A DNA stretch of 6,279 nucleotides from Chloroflexota bacterium (GCA_012514615.1 JAAYZY010000019.1:1-6279), one strand, 5' to 3'; positions 1-5,709 are shown, numbered from the stretch's first letter. Numbers and translations: made by a program. The notes: generated by a model from the sequence alone, not told the origin.

Positions 1-1009
1 TCACGTGGCTGGCCTCCAGCGAGTGGCTGAAGCAGGCCGAGCCGGTGCTCACAGCGATGCCCCGCATATCCAGGTGCAGCAGCACCGATTCCCCCTCCAC
101 GAAGCGGAAGGAGATGTTGGCGTTGTGCGGCAGGCGGTGCACGGGGTGCCCATTGACCCGGCTGTGGGGGATCTGCAGCAGGCCAGCCGTCAGGCGGTCC
201 CGCAGCCCCTGCAGGCGGGCCGTCTCGTCCGCCGTGGCCAGGCGGGCCGCCTCGGCGAAGCCCACCGCGCCGGGGATGTTCTCCAATCCACCCCGCAAGC
301 CGAGCTCCTGGAAGCCCCCCTCCACCTGGCGCGTCAGGGGCGTCCCTTTGCGCACGTAGAGCGCACCCACGCCCTTGGGGCCATGCAGCGTGTGCGCCGA
401 CAGCGTCACCAGGTCCACCGGCGCCTCCTGCACGTCCAGCGGTATCCGGCGATAGCTGTGGGTGGCGTCGGTATGAAAGAGGACGCCTCGCTCGTGGGCC
501 ACCTGGGCCAGGGTCGGGATCTCCTGCAGGGTGCCGATCTCCTGGTTGGCGGCCTGCACCGAGACCAACACCGTGTCCGGCCGCAAGGCCTCCCGCAAGC
601 GCTGGGGATCCAAGCGGCCGTCCGCGTCCACCTCCAGGTAGGTCGCCTCGAAGCCCTGCCGTTCCAACGCCTGGGCGCTGTGCAGCACCGGGAAGTCCTC
701 CAGCTTGGTGGTTACGATGTGGCGGCCCTTCTTGGCCCCCAAGGCCGCGGCCACGCCCTTCAGGGCCAGGGTGCTGGATTCTGCCCCGCCGGAGGTGAAG
801 ATGACCTCCTCCGCGGCGGCGCCCAACGTCTCGGCAATCGCAGCGCGGGCCCCTTCCAAGGCCTCCCGCGCCTCGATGCCCAAGCTGTAGCCGAACTCCG
901 AAGTGGCCACGGCGTAGGTCTCGAACAGGTAGGGCTTCATCGCTTCCAGCACCCGCTCATCCAGACGGGTGGCAGCGGCGTTATCCAGGTAGATGGCTTC
1001 TCCCCACAT
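1..1009 (-). CDS. NifS/IscS-like cysteine desulfurase homologue lacking the PLP lysine (C-terminus beyond window)
   Basis: Fold-type I class V aminotransferase family; 336 residues are visible and the C-terminus is cut off. Family signatures are YLDNAAAT (7-14), FTSGGAES (71-78), HTDAT (179-183), HGPKGVGALYVRKG (209-222) and the mobile loop STGSACFS (321-328), where Cys326 matches the persulfide-carrying cysteine. Several PLP-site residues are changed relative to E. coli IscS: the Schiff-base Lys is Thr207 (SAHTLHGPKG; ACG codon at 389-391), the ring-stacking His is Asp105, the phosphate-binding Thr is Ala76, and the Gln contacting the PLP hydroxyl is His184. Asp181 and Asn155 are kept. The usual GNPSS segment near residue 35 is also altered (YAVATSEFG). 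The reading frame is intact, so this is not an obvious pseudogene. Archaeoglobus fulgidus IscS, as I recall it, also lacks this lysine (Asp instead). Start ATG at 1009 is preceded by GAGAGGAG (1016-1023), 6 nt away. Possible roles: Fe-S assembly scaffold, sulfur acceptor or regulator. Family membership is sure; enzymatic activity is doubtful. Confidence 0.9.
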   Translation of the reverse strand, partial: MWGEAIYLDNAAATRLDERVLEAMKPYLFETYAVATSEFGYSLGIEAREALEGARAAIAETLGAAAEEVIFTSGGAESSTLALKGVAAALGAKKGRHIVTTKLEDFPVLHSAQALERQGFEATYLEVDADGRLDPQRLREALRPDTVLVSVQAANQEIGTLQEIPTLAQVAHERGVLFHTDATHSYRRIPLDVQEAPVDLVTLSAHTLHGPKGVGALYVRKGTPLTRQVEGGFQELGLRGGLENIPGAVGFAEAARLATADETARLQGLRDRLTAGLLQIPHSRVNGHPVHRLPHNANISFRFVEGESVLLHLDMRGIAVSTGSACFSHSLEASHV

Positions 1010-1041
1010 GGCCTGCTCCTCTCGCAGTGCAAATGTAACCG

Positions 1042-1049
1042 TACTAGTA
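1042..1049. promoter_or_regulatory. TACTAGTA palindrome at the start of the leader, possible operator
   Basis: A perfect 8-bp palindrome lies just after the predicted transcription start of the desulfurase homologue. On the minus strand the sequence ATACT occurs in the -10 box and again 7 nt later, running into this palindrome. A repressor bound here would block initiation. The assignment is weak: the element is short and no second copy was seen in the Rrf2 promoter. Confidence 0.25.
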
Positions 1050-1057
1050 TCATTCAG

Positions 1058-1086
1058 AGTATAGCACAAGGCCGGGCGCAAGTCAA
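1058..1086 (-). promoter_or_regulatory. Sigma-70-type promoter of the cysteine desulfurase homologue
   Basis: Read on the minus strand: TTGACT (1086-1081), a 17-bp spacer, then TATACT (1063-1058). This is a near-consensus housekeeping promoter at ideal spacing. Transcription would start near 1051, giving a leader of about 42 nt before the ATG at 1009. It shows that this gene is transcribed separately from cydB upstream. Confidence 0.8.
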
Positions 1087-1147
1087 GGCATGGACATATG
1101 AGAAGTGTAAGAGATTCCCAGGGCGGGCTGAAGCGCTGGACAAGCAA

Positions 1148-1172
1148 GGGGGCGATGCCAAGCACCGCCCCC
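1148..1172 (-). terminator. Terminator-like hairpin after cydB
   Basis: On the minus strand GGGGGCGGTGC pairs with GCATCGCCCCC across a TTG loop: 11 pairs including one G-U wobble. The following tract is TTGCTTGT, so the U-run is poor. The hairpin lies 33 nt past the cydB stop and before the promoter of the next gene, where the end of the operon is expected. The wobble pairs only in the minus-strand transcript (it would be A-C on the other strand), which supports this orientation. Confidence 0.6.
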
Positions 1173-1204
1173 CGCAGCCAGCCACCGTCGCACGCGCCCC
1201 CGGC

Positions 1205-2203
1205 CTAGTATCCTTCTTCGCCCAGGCGCACCTTTCCCTTGAACACCCGATAGATGAAGGCGGTGTAGCCCACCACCAGCGGCAGGCCCACCCCGGCGAT
1301 CACCAGCATCACCGAGAGGGTGCGGGGCGACGACGAGGCGTTGCGGATGGTCAGGCTCAGGGCCGGGTCGCCCAGGGCCGGCGCCATGTTGGGGAAGAGG
1401 CTGGCCCCCAGCATCCCCATGAGCCCCACGATAGCCGCCGACGACGCCAGGAACGCCTGGCCGTCTCGCCGCTGCCGGGCCGCCCACCAGCCGCCGGCGG
1501 TGGCCCCGGCCGCCAGACCCCAGCCCAGCCAGGCCAACGGCCGGCCGAACACATCGCCTCGCACCAGCGCCGCCGCCACGGTAGAGACGGCCAGCAGCGC
1601 GGCGAAGGCGATCTGCGCGGTCTTCAGCGCCGCCCGGGCCCGCCCCTGCAGCGTCCCTTGCGTCTTCAGGGTCAGGTAGGCCGCTCCCTGGACCACGAAC
1701 ATGGCCAACCCCAGCAGGCCGATGAGCAGGGCGAAGGGGTTCAGCAGGGTCCAGAAGGTGCCGGTGAAGTGCATCTCTGCATCCAGGGGGATACCCCGGG
1801 CGATGTTGCCCACGGCCACGCCGAAGAGCAGGGCCGGCACGGTGCTGCCCACGGCGAAGGCGCCATCCCAGAAGCGCCGCCAGCGAGCATCGTGGCGGAA
1901 CTCCATGGAGACGGCGCGGAAGATGAGGGCGAAGACCACCAGCATCATGGCTAGGTAGAAGCCGCTGAACACCGTGGCGTAGACATGGGGGAAGGCCGCG
2001 AACAGCGCACCGCCGCCGGTGAGCAACCAGACCTCATTGCCATCCCACACCGGGCCGATGGCCTGGAGCATGGTCGCTCGGTCCTTCTCGCCCTTGCCCA
2101 GGAAGGGGAACAGCACCCCCACGCCCAGGTCGAAGCCATCCAGGATGGCGTAGACCGTGAACAGCAAGCCCACCAGCACGAACCACGCGACGTTGAGATC
2201 CAT
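1205..2203 (-). CDS. cydB: Cytochrome bd ubiquinol oxidase subunit II
   Basis: 332-residue polytopic membrane protein, the partner of CydA in the bd-type quinol oxidase that reduces O2 to water without pumping protons. Family signatures: LDGFDLGVGVLFPF (21-34) in the first helix, IGPVWDGNEVWL (49-60), FRAVSMEFR (95-103), WTLLNPFALL (151-160), and the late segment SLFPNMAPAL followed by SLTIRNASSS (268-292). The C-terminus ends in EEGY. Many hydrophobic helices run along the whole length, as expected for about nine membrane spans. Start ATG at 2203 was chosen because AGGAGG (2212-2217) lies 8 nt upstream and MDLNVAWF matches the family N-terminus; a longer frame from 2233 would overlap cydA. 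Only 5 nt separate it from the cydA stop, so the two are translationally linked. Length is slightly under that of E. coli CydB. Confidence 0.96.
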   Translation of the reverse strand: MDLNVAWFVLVGLLFTVYAILDGFDLGVGVLFPFLGKGEKDRATMLQAIGPVWDGNEVWLLTGGGALFAAFPHVYATVFSGFYLAMMLVVFALIFRAVSMEFRHDARWRRFWDGAFAVGSTVPALLFGVAVGNIARGIPLDAEMHFTGTFWTLLNPFALLIGLLGLAMFVVQGAAYLTLKTQGTLQGRARAALKTAQIAFAALLAVSTVAAALVRGDVFGRPLAWLGWGLAAGATAGGWWAARQRRDGQAFLASSAAIVGLMGMLGASLFPNMAPALGDPALSLTIRNASSSPRTLSVMLVIAGVGLPLVVGYTAFIYRVFKGKVRLGEEGY

Positions 2204-2208
2204 CTCCC

Positions 2209-3561
2209 CTACCTCCTGCGGCGCTGCGCCCACGCCGACACCGGGACAGTTTGCGCCGCTGGGCCTTGGCGGATGCGCCGCAGCAGCATGGAGAGGTAGG
2301 CCGCGAAGAGCAGCCCATACACCAGCACGAAGCCGATGAGGGTGGCCAGCACCTGCCCCGCCGGCACGGTGACCGACACGGCGTCAGCCGTGCGCAGCAG
2401 CCCGTAGACCGCCCAGGGCTGGCGGCCCACTTCCGCGGCGATCCAACCCACCTGGTTGGCCACCTGGGGCAAGGGGATGGAAAGCACCAGCGCCCACAGC
2501 GCCCAGGGGGTGGTTTCCAGGCGCTTGCGCCACAACAGGTAGGCCGCCCCCAGCATGGCCACGATGAACCACCCGCCAAGGATGACCATCAGGTGGTAGG
2601 CGTAGAACGGCAGGGCCACCGGCGGCCAGTCGTCCCGGGGGAAGGCGTTGAGGCCGGGCACCTCCGCGTTGGCGTCGAAATGGATCATGAGACTCAGCAG
2701 CTTGGGCACGCCGATGAACAGGTGCACCTTCTGCTGAGCCACGTCGGGGAGGCCAAAGAGCGACAGCGGCGCGCCGCGGGTCGTCTCCCACAGCCCCTCG
2801 AAGGCGGCTATCTTGGCCGGCTGGGTCAGGGCCACCTGCACCGCATGGGCGTGCCCGAACCCCACCTGGCCCAGGGTGGCCAGCACCCCCACGGCCAGGG
2901 CCACCGCCAGCGAGAGGCGGGCGAACTCTTGGTGCCGCTTCTGCAACAGGTACCAAGCGCTAACCCCGGCCACGAAGAACGCCCCGGTGATCCACCCGCC
3001 AGTGATGGTGTGGAAGAAGCGCGGCACAATGGAGGGGTTCAGCGCCGCTTCCCAGAAGCTGGTCAGCTCGGCCCGGCCGCCCACTAGGGCGTAGCCGGCC
3101 GGCGTCTGCTGCCACGAGTTGGCGATGAGGATCCACAGCCCAGAGATGTGCGAGCCGATGAAGACCAAGAACGCCGCCAACCAGTAGACCCGCTTGGAGA
3201 CGCGCTTCCGGCCGAAGAGGAGGATGGCCAGGAAGCTGGATTCCAGGAAGAAGGCGAAGATTCCCTCGGCCGCCAGCGGCGCGCCGAAGATGTCGCCCAC
3301 AAAGCGGGAGTACTCCGACCAGTTGGCGCCGAAGGAGAACTCCATGGTGATGCCCGTGGCCACCCCCACCACGAACGTCAGCGCCAACACCTTGATCCAG
3401 AAGGAAGAGGCCGCCTGGTAGCGCGCCTCGCCCTTGCGCAGGTAGAGCGTCTCCAGGGCCAAGATGACCAAGGCCAGCCCCAGAGTGAGGGCTGGAAAGA
3501 GGTAGTGGAACCCCACCGTCCAGGCGAACTGGATCCTCGCCAACAGCACCGGGTCAAGCAT
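2209..3561 (-). CDS. cydA: Cytochrome bd ubiquinol oxidase subunit I, short Q-loop type
   Basis: 450-residue membrane subunit carrying hemes b558, b595 and d and the quinol site. It begins MLDPVLLARIQF, with His19 at the E. coli position for a high-spin heme ligand. AAEGIFAFFLE holds Glu99 and Glu107 of the proton and heme region. FFHTITGG carries His184 and YHLMVILGG carries Met325, matching the heme b558 ligands His186 and Met393 of E. coli. KIAAFEGLWET gives Lys250 and Glu255 of the quinol-binding Q-loop, and the signature GRQPW is at 379-383. The Q-loop between residue 255 and Met325 is short, about 70 residues against roughly 135 in E. coli, so this is the short (CIO-like) class. Start ATG 3561 was chosen for the MLDP N-terminus and an AGGGGAGGGG purine tract just upstream; a start at 3582 only adds seven non-conserved residues. 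It lies 59 nt downstream of the DsrE gene, and no cydCD is visible. Confidence 0.97.
   Translation of the reverse strand: MLDPVLLARIQFAWTVGFHYLFPALTLGLALVILALETLYLRKGEARYQAASSFWIKVLALTFVVGVATGITMEFSFGANWSEYSRFVGDIFGAPLAAEGIFAFFLESSFLAILLFGRKRVSKRVYWLAAFLVFIGSHISGLWILIANSWQQTPAGYALVGGRAELTSFWEAALNPSIVPRFFHTITGGWITGAFFVAGVSAWYLLQKRHQEFARLSLAVALAVGVLATLGQVGFGHAHAVQVALTQPAKIAAFEGLWETTRGAPLSLFGLPDVAQQKVHLFIGVPKLLSLMIHFDANAEVPGLNAFPRDDWPPVALPFYAYHLMVILGGWFIVAMLGAAYLLWRKRLETTPWALWALVLSIPLPQVANQVGWIAAEVGRQPWAVYGLLRTADAVSVTVPAGQVLATLIGFVLVYGLLFAAYLSMLLRRIRQGPAAQTVPVSAWAQRRRR
2212..2217 (-). promoter_or_regulatory. cydB ribosome binding site inside the cydA 3' end
   Basis: AGGAGG on the minus strand, formed by the last codons of cydA and placed 8 nt before ATG 2203. 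It decides the cydB start and implies coupled translation of the two oxidase subunits. Confidence 0.8.
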
Positions 3562-3573
3562 CTCTCCCCTCCC

Positions 3574-3588
3574 CTGGCCCAAGGCCAG
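3574..3588 (-). other. Small hairpin before the cydA ribosome binding site
   Basis: CTGGCC and GGCCAG form a perfect 6-bp stem around a 3-nt loop, ending next to the GGGGAGGGGAG purine tract that serves cydA. It could influence ribosome access or protect the processed 5' end of a cydAB message. A stem this short is common in GC-rich DNA. Confidence 0.3.
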
Positions 3589-3620
3589 CGGTCACGGCGG
3601 CGCAGCAGGCCCTGGCGGCG

Positions 3621-3977
3621 CTACAGGGTGGCGATGGTGAAGCCGGCTTCCAGATACGGCGCCAGGCTCACGTGGCCCATGGCGTCGTTGGCCAGCCGCA
3701 GGCCCTCCTCCTCGGCTGCCTCCACCGCCCCGGCCTGGACCGCACAGGCCCGGCAGACGGCGTCGATGAGGCCGGCTGCCTTGGCCTTGCCGTACATCCC
3801 GTGCATCTTGTGCTTGGGGTTGGGCAACGCCAGCAGCCACCCCGGCGCCTCCCCCTCCAAGACGATTTTCGCCTCGCCGCCCCGGGCCTGGAGGTCCAGG
3901 GCGAAGACCAGGGCGTGCATCAGCCGGCAGGGAATCTCCGGCCCGGCGAAGACGAATAGAGCCACCTTCTCGCTCAC
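3621..3977 (-). CDS. DsrE-family small cytoplasmic protein
   Basis: 118-residue soluble protein. It resembles the DsrE/DsrF-like fold used in sulfur relay and persulfide carriage: an initial strand KVALFVFAG (4-12), a helix MHALVFALDLQARGG (20-34), a strand AKIVLEGEA (36-44), then LIDAVCRACAV (70-80) and a C-terminal strand FTIATL. The CxxC pair Cys75/Cys78 sits where DsrE relatives hold a reactive cysteine, and Cys17 is also present. I infer a role in handling thiol or persulfide sulfur; the substrate is unknown. Start GTG 3977 was chosen because AAGGAG lies 9 nt upstream and the fold begins at once; an in-frame extension to 4070 would run through the hairpin at 4033-4066. It sits between the peroxiredoxin and cydAB genes on the same strand, tying it to oxygen defence. 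Confidence 0.85.
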   Translation of the reverse strand: MSEKVALFVFAGPEIPCRLMHALVFALDLQARGGEAKIVLEGEAPGWLLALPNPKHKMHGMYGKAKAAGLIDAVCRACAVQAGAVEAAEEEGLRLANDAMGHVSLAPYLEAGFTIATL

Positions 3978-4032
3978 GGCTCGTTGCTCCTTCCGCCCGA
4001 GGCAGCGCCGCTGCGTCGCCCAGACAAGTAAT

Positions 4033-4066
4033 GCGGCGCACCAGAGGGAACCCTCCAGTGCGCCGC
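4033..4066 (-). terminator. Long interrupted hairpin between the peroxiredoxin and dsrE genes
   Basis: GCGGCGCAC (4033-4041) pairs perfectly with GTGCGCCGC (4058-4066). After a symmetric 2-nt mismatch, GAGGG pairs with CCCTC (4044-4048 with 4051-4055) around a two-base AA/TT centre. On the minus strand it is followed by ATTACTTGT, a weak U-run. It begins 18 nt past the peroxiredoxin stop. It could terminate, attenuate, or act as a processing or stabilising element that sets different levels of rbr-prx and dsrE-cydAB. No convincing promoter was seen between it and dsrE, so full termination is unlikely. Confidence 0.6.
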
Positions 4067-4084
4067 GCACCGTTCATGGCACGG

Positions 4085-4687
4085 CTACGATTCTTTCGTC
4101 GGCTTCCAGACTTGCCAGACCTTGCCCGCCAGGTTGATCCCCGGCTTCAAGGTCGTCTGGCCCGGCTGCCAGCCAGCCGGCATCACTTCGCCCGTGGCGC
4201 GGGTGTGCTGGTAAGCCTTCACCTGGCGCACCAGCTCGCCGAAATGCCGCCCCACCGGCGGGGTCAAGATCTCCATGGCCTGGATGACGCCATCGGGATC
4301 GATGAGGAAGCGGCCGCGGATGTTCACCCCGCCAGCCTCGTTGTACACGCCGTAGAGCGTGCCGATCTTGCCGCCCTGGTCCGACATCATGGGGTAGGGG
4401 ATGCCCCCGGGAACCATCTTCGCCAGCTCTTCCTCGTGCCAGACCTTGTGGGAGAAGACGCTATCCACACTGCATGCCAGCACTTCCACGCCGAGTTCCT
4501 GCAGTTCGTTGTACCTGACGGCAACTGCCGACAACTCGGTCGGTCAGACGAAGGTGAAGTCACCTGGGTAGAAGCAGATCACCACCCACTTGCCGGCATA
4601 GTCCGACAGCTTCACTTGCTTGGTCGCCCCCTTGTGGAAGGCGTTTGCCGTGAAATCCGGCGCCTTCATGCCTGACCTAACGCTCAT
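4085..4687 (-). CDS. Selenocysteine-containing peroxiredoxin (AhpC/TSA family), TGA at codon 48
   Basis: 200 residues if TGA 4544-4546 is read as selenocysteine. It reduces peroxides using thiol reductants. The frame runs from ATG 4687 (AAGGAGG at 4695-4701, 7 nt upstream) to TAG at 4085-4087. The catalytic motif is PGDFTFV-U-PTEL (41-52): Sec48 occupies exactly the place of the peroxidatic cysteine, with Pro41 and Thr45 of the PxxxTxxC motif kept. Homology continues on both sides without a frameshift: [10 protein letters not shown] (8-17) before it, then [15 protein letters not shown] (72-86) and [12 protein letters not shown] (123-134) after it. A SECIS-like hairpin follows the TGA, and the stop context UGA-C favours readthrough. 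The usual resolving cysteine of the GEVCPA motif is Met169 (GEVMPAGW); other cysteines are Cys38 and Cys72. Selenocysteine peroxiredoxins are known in anaerobes such as Eubacterium acidaminophilum. The alternative is a nonsense mutation in an ordinary AhpC-like gene. It lies 42 nt after rubrerythrin. Confidence 0.92.
4515..4546 (-). promoter_or_regulatory. Sec UGA codon with bacterial SECIS-like hairpin
   Basis: The UGA is at 4546-4544. Counting from the next base, nt 10-17 (UUGUCGGC) pair with nt 22-29 (GCCGUCAG), with one U-U mismatch, around the apical loop AGUU; the hairpin spans 4534-4515. The loop holds a G-U step at nt 19-20. This is nearly the same distance as the GGU loop of the E. 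coli fdhF SECIS, as I remember that element, where SelB binds. The hairpin lies within coding sequence, as bacterial SECIS elements do. Confidence 0.78.
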
Positions 4688-4729
4688 TTCGCAACCTCCT
4701 TGTGCAGAAACTGAGTAGAAAGGATCACG

Positions 4730-5233
4730 CTAGAATGCGTGGAACTCCCCCTTGGGCATGCCGCAGACGGGGCACTTGTCCGGCGGATTGCCGATGACAG
4801 TGTAGCCGCACTTCGGGCAGACGTAGACCGGCTCGGCGGCGATGTCTTGGCCCATCTCCGCTCGCTGCTTCGCCTCGCCGTACATCGCCTCGTGGATCTT
4901 CTCCGCCTCCAGGGCGTAGTGGATGCTCAACATGGCCCCCTTCTCGCTCTGGAGCTTGGCCACCGCATGGAACGCCGGGTACATCTCGGTATTCTCGTAG
5001 TTCTCGCCGCCGATGGCCGAGGCCAAGTTCTGCGCGGTCTGGCCAATGCCCCCCAACTCCCGTAGGTGGTTGGCGGCATGCACCCGCTCAGCGTAGGCGA
5101 TGGCCCGGAACAAGCGAGCGATCTCCGGAAATCCTTCCTTCGCTGCCTCATCGGCGAAGGTCAGGTACTTCATATGGGCTTGGCTCTCGCCAGCGAACGC
5201 CGCTTCCAGATTGGCCTGAGTCATCTGTCTCAT
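4730..5233 (-). CDS. rbr: Rubrerythrin (non-heme di-iron peroxidase)
   Basis: 167 residues. Cytoplasmic NAD(P)H-linked peroxide reductase of anaerobes: a four-helix di-iron domain followed by a rubredoxin-like domain. Di-iron ligands by alignment to the family pattern are Glu16 (AGESQAH), Glu49 and His52 (ERVH), Glu80 and Glu83 (ENTE), and Glu111 and His114 (EKIH). The rubredoxin part has CPKC (139-142) and CPVC (154-157) and ends in GEFHAF. Start ATG 5233 is supported by GGAGG (5243-5247) 9 nt upstream; ATG 5224 would be 18 nt away, and longer in-frame starts lack a ribosome site and family similarity. It is the first enzyme after the Rrf2 regulator (56-nt gap) and is followed 42 nt later by the peroxiredoxin. 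Short, standard rubrerythrin length with all expected ligands, so it is probably active. Confidence 0.95.
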   Translation of the reverse strand: MRQMTQANLEAAFAGESQAHMKYLTFADEAAKEGFPEIARLFRAIAYAERVHAANHLRELGGIGQTAQNLASAIGGENYENTEMYPAFHAVAKLQSEKGAMLSIHYALEAEKIHEAMYGEAKQRAEMGQDIAAEPVYVCPKCGYTVIGNPPDKCPVCGMPKGEFHAF

Positions 5234-5289
5234 CACTAGCCACCTCCGAGGAAATAAGTGGAACGGTTCAGTCATCGGCCGCCGACGGG

Positions 5290-5709
5290 CTACGCCGGGG
5301 CCGCGCACACCTGTTGGGTCAGCAGATCGTAAGTCGCCCTGCGCAGCCGGTCTTCCAGCATGGCCTGGGCCTCCACCCAGACGTTGTGCACCGGGCACCT
5401 CTCCGACAGCGGACAGATCTGCGGGTCCGCCACGCACTGGTTCAAGTAGAGCGGCCCTTCCATCGCTTCAAGCACATCGAAGAGGGAGATCTCTCGTGGG
5501 GGACGGGCCAGGCTGATCCCACCGACAGCGCCCCGCCGGCTCTGCACCAAACCTGCCTTGGCCAAGCGGGTGACGATCTGACGGATAAGCTGGGGCGGCA
5601 CCAGGCGGCGCTCGGCAAGCTGACGGGTCGTCAGCCACTTCCCGGCCGGCTGCATGGCCAGCTCCAGCACCACCCGTGAGGCATAGTCGGTCTTGCGGGT
5701 GATCGGCAC
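5290..5709 (-). CDS. Rrf2-family transcriptional regulator with three-cysteine Fe-S motif
   Basis: 139 residues. N-terminal winged helix-turn-helix: ITRKTDYASRVVLELA (3-18), then LTTRQLAERRLVPPQLIRQI (26-45) as the recognition region, and GLVQSRRGAVGGISLA (53-68) as the wing. A cysteine cluster Cys92-X6-Cys99-X5-Cys105 follows the dimerisation helix entry; IscR and NsrR have Cys-X5-Cys-X5-Cys at this place, so an Fe-S cluster that senses O2, NO or Fe-S supply is likely. Cys135 is extra. Start is GTG 5709, giving the typical ITRKTDYA N-terminus; the ribosome site is poor (GGGAG at 5721-5725, 11 nt away), which suggests low translation. First gene of the minus-strand operon, behind a strong promoter, so it probably autoregulates. 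Closest functional type (IscR, NsrR or other) cannot be told from sequence alone. Confidence 0.93.
   Translation of the reverse strand: MPITRKTDYASRVVLELAMQPAGKWLTTRQLAERRLVPPQLIRQIVTRLAKAGLVQSRRGAVGGISLARPPREISLFDVLEAMEGPLYLNQCVADPQICPLSERCPVHNVWVEAQAMLEDRLRRATYDLLTQQVCAAPA

Noticed and set aside
389..391. Thr207 as a sequencing error for Lys (ACG for AAG)
   Set aside because: A single base would restore Lys, but three further PLP-contacting residues (76, 105, 184) are also changed, which one error cannot explain.
5..1954. A 649-codon open frame on the plus strand
   Set aside because: It is antisense to the desulfurase homologue and cydB, is low-complexity (rich in Gln, His, Gly, Arg), has no family signature and crosses an intergenic promoter and terminator. 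It is a by-product of GC-rich coding on the other strand.
3978..4070. 31-residue N-terminal extension of the DsrE protein
   Set aside because: It would be translated through the 4033-4066 hairpin, lacks a ribosome site and precedes the first strand of the fold; GTG 3977 has AAGGAG at good spacing.
3148..4137. A 329-codon open frame on the plus strand
   Set aside because: It is antisense to cydA and dsrE, crosses the gap and hairpin between genes, and shows no recognisable domain.
4085..4534. A separate 149-residue peroxiredoxin-like gene starting at TTG 4534
   Set aside because: It has no ribosome site, begins in mid-fold just after the catalytic position, and the upstream frame is clear peroxiredoxin sequence interrupted only by the TGA.
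4544..4546. Nonsense mutation making the peroxiredoxin a pseudogene
   Set aside because: The stop is TGA and not TAA or TAG, it falls exactly on the catalytic Cys codon, a SECIS-like hairpin follows, and the rest of the gene is undamaged. It cannot be fully excluded without the sel genes.
5234..5437. Longer N-terminus for rubrerythrin (starts at 5437 or 5275)
   Set aside because: The extension overlaps the rrf2 gene or lacks a ribosome site, and resembles no rubrerythrin, while GGAGG at 5243-5247 fits ATG 5233.
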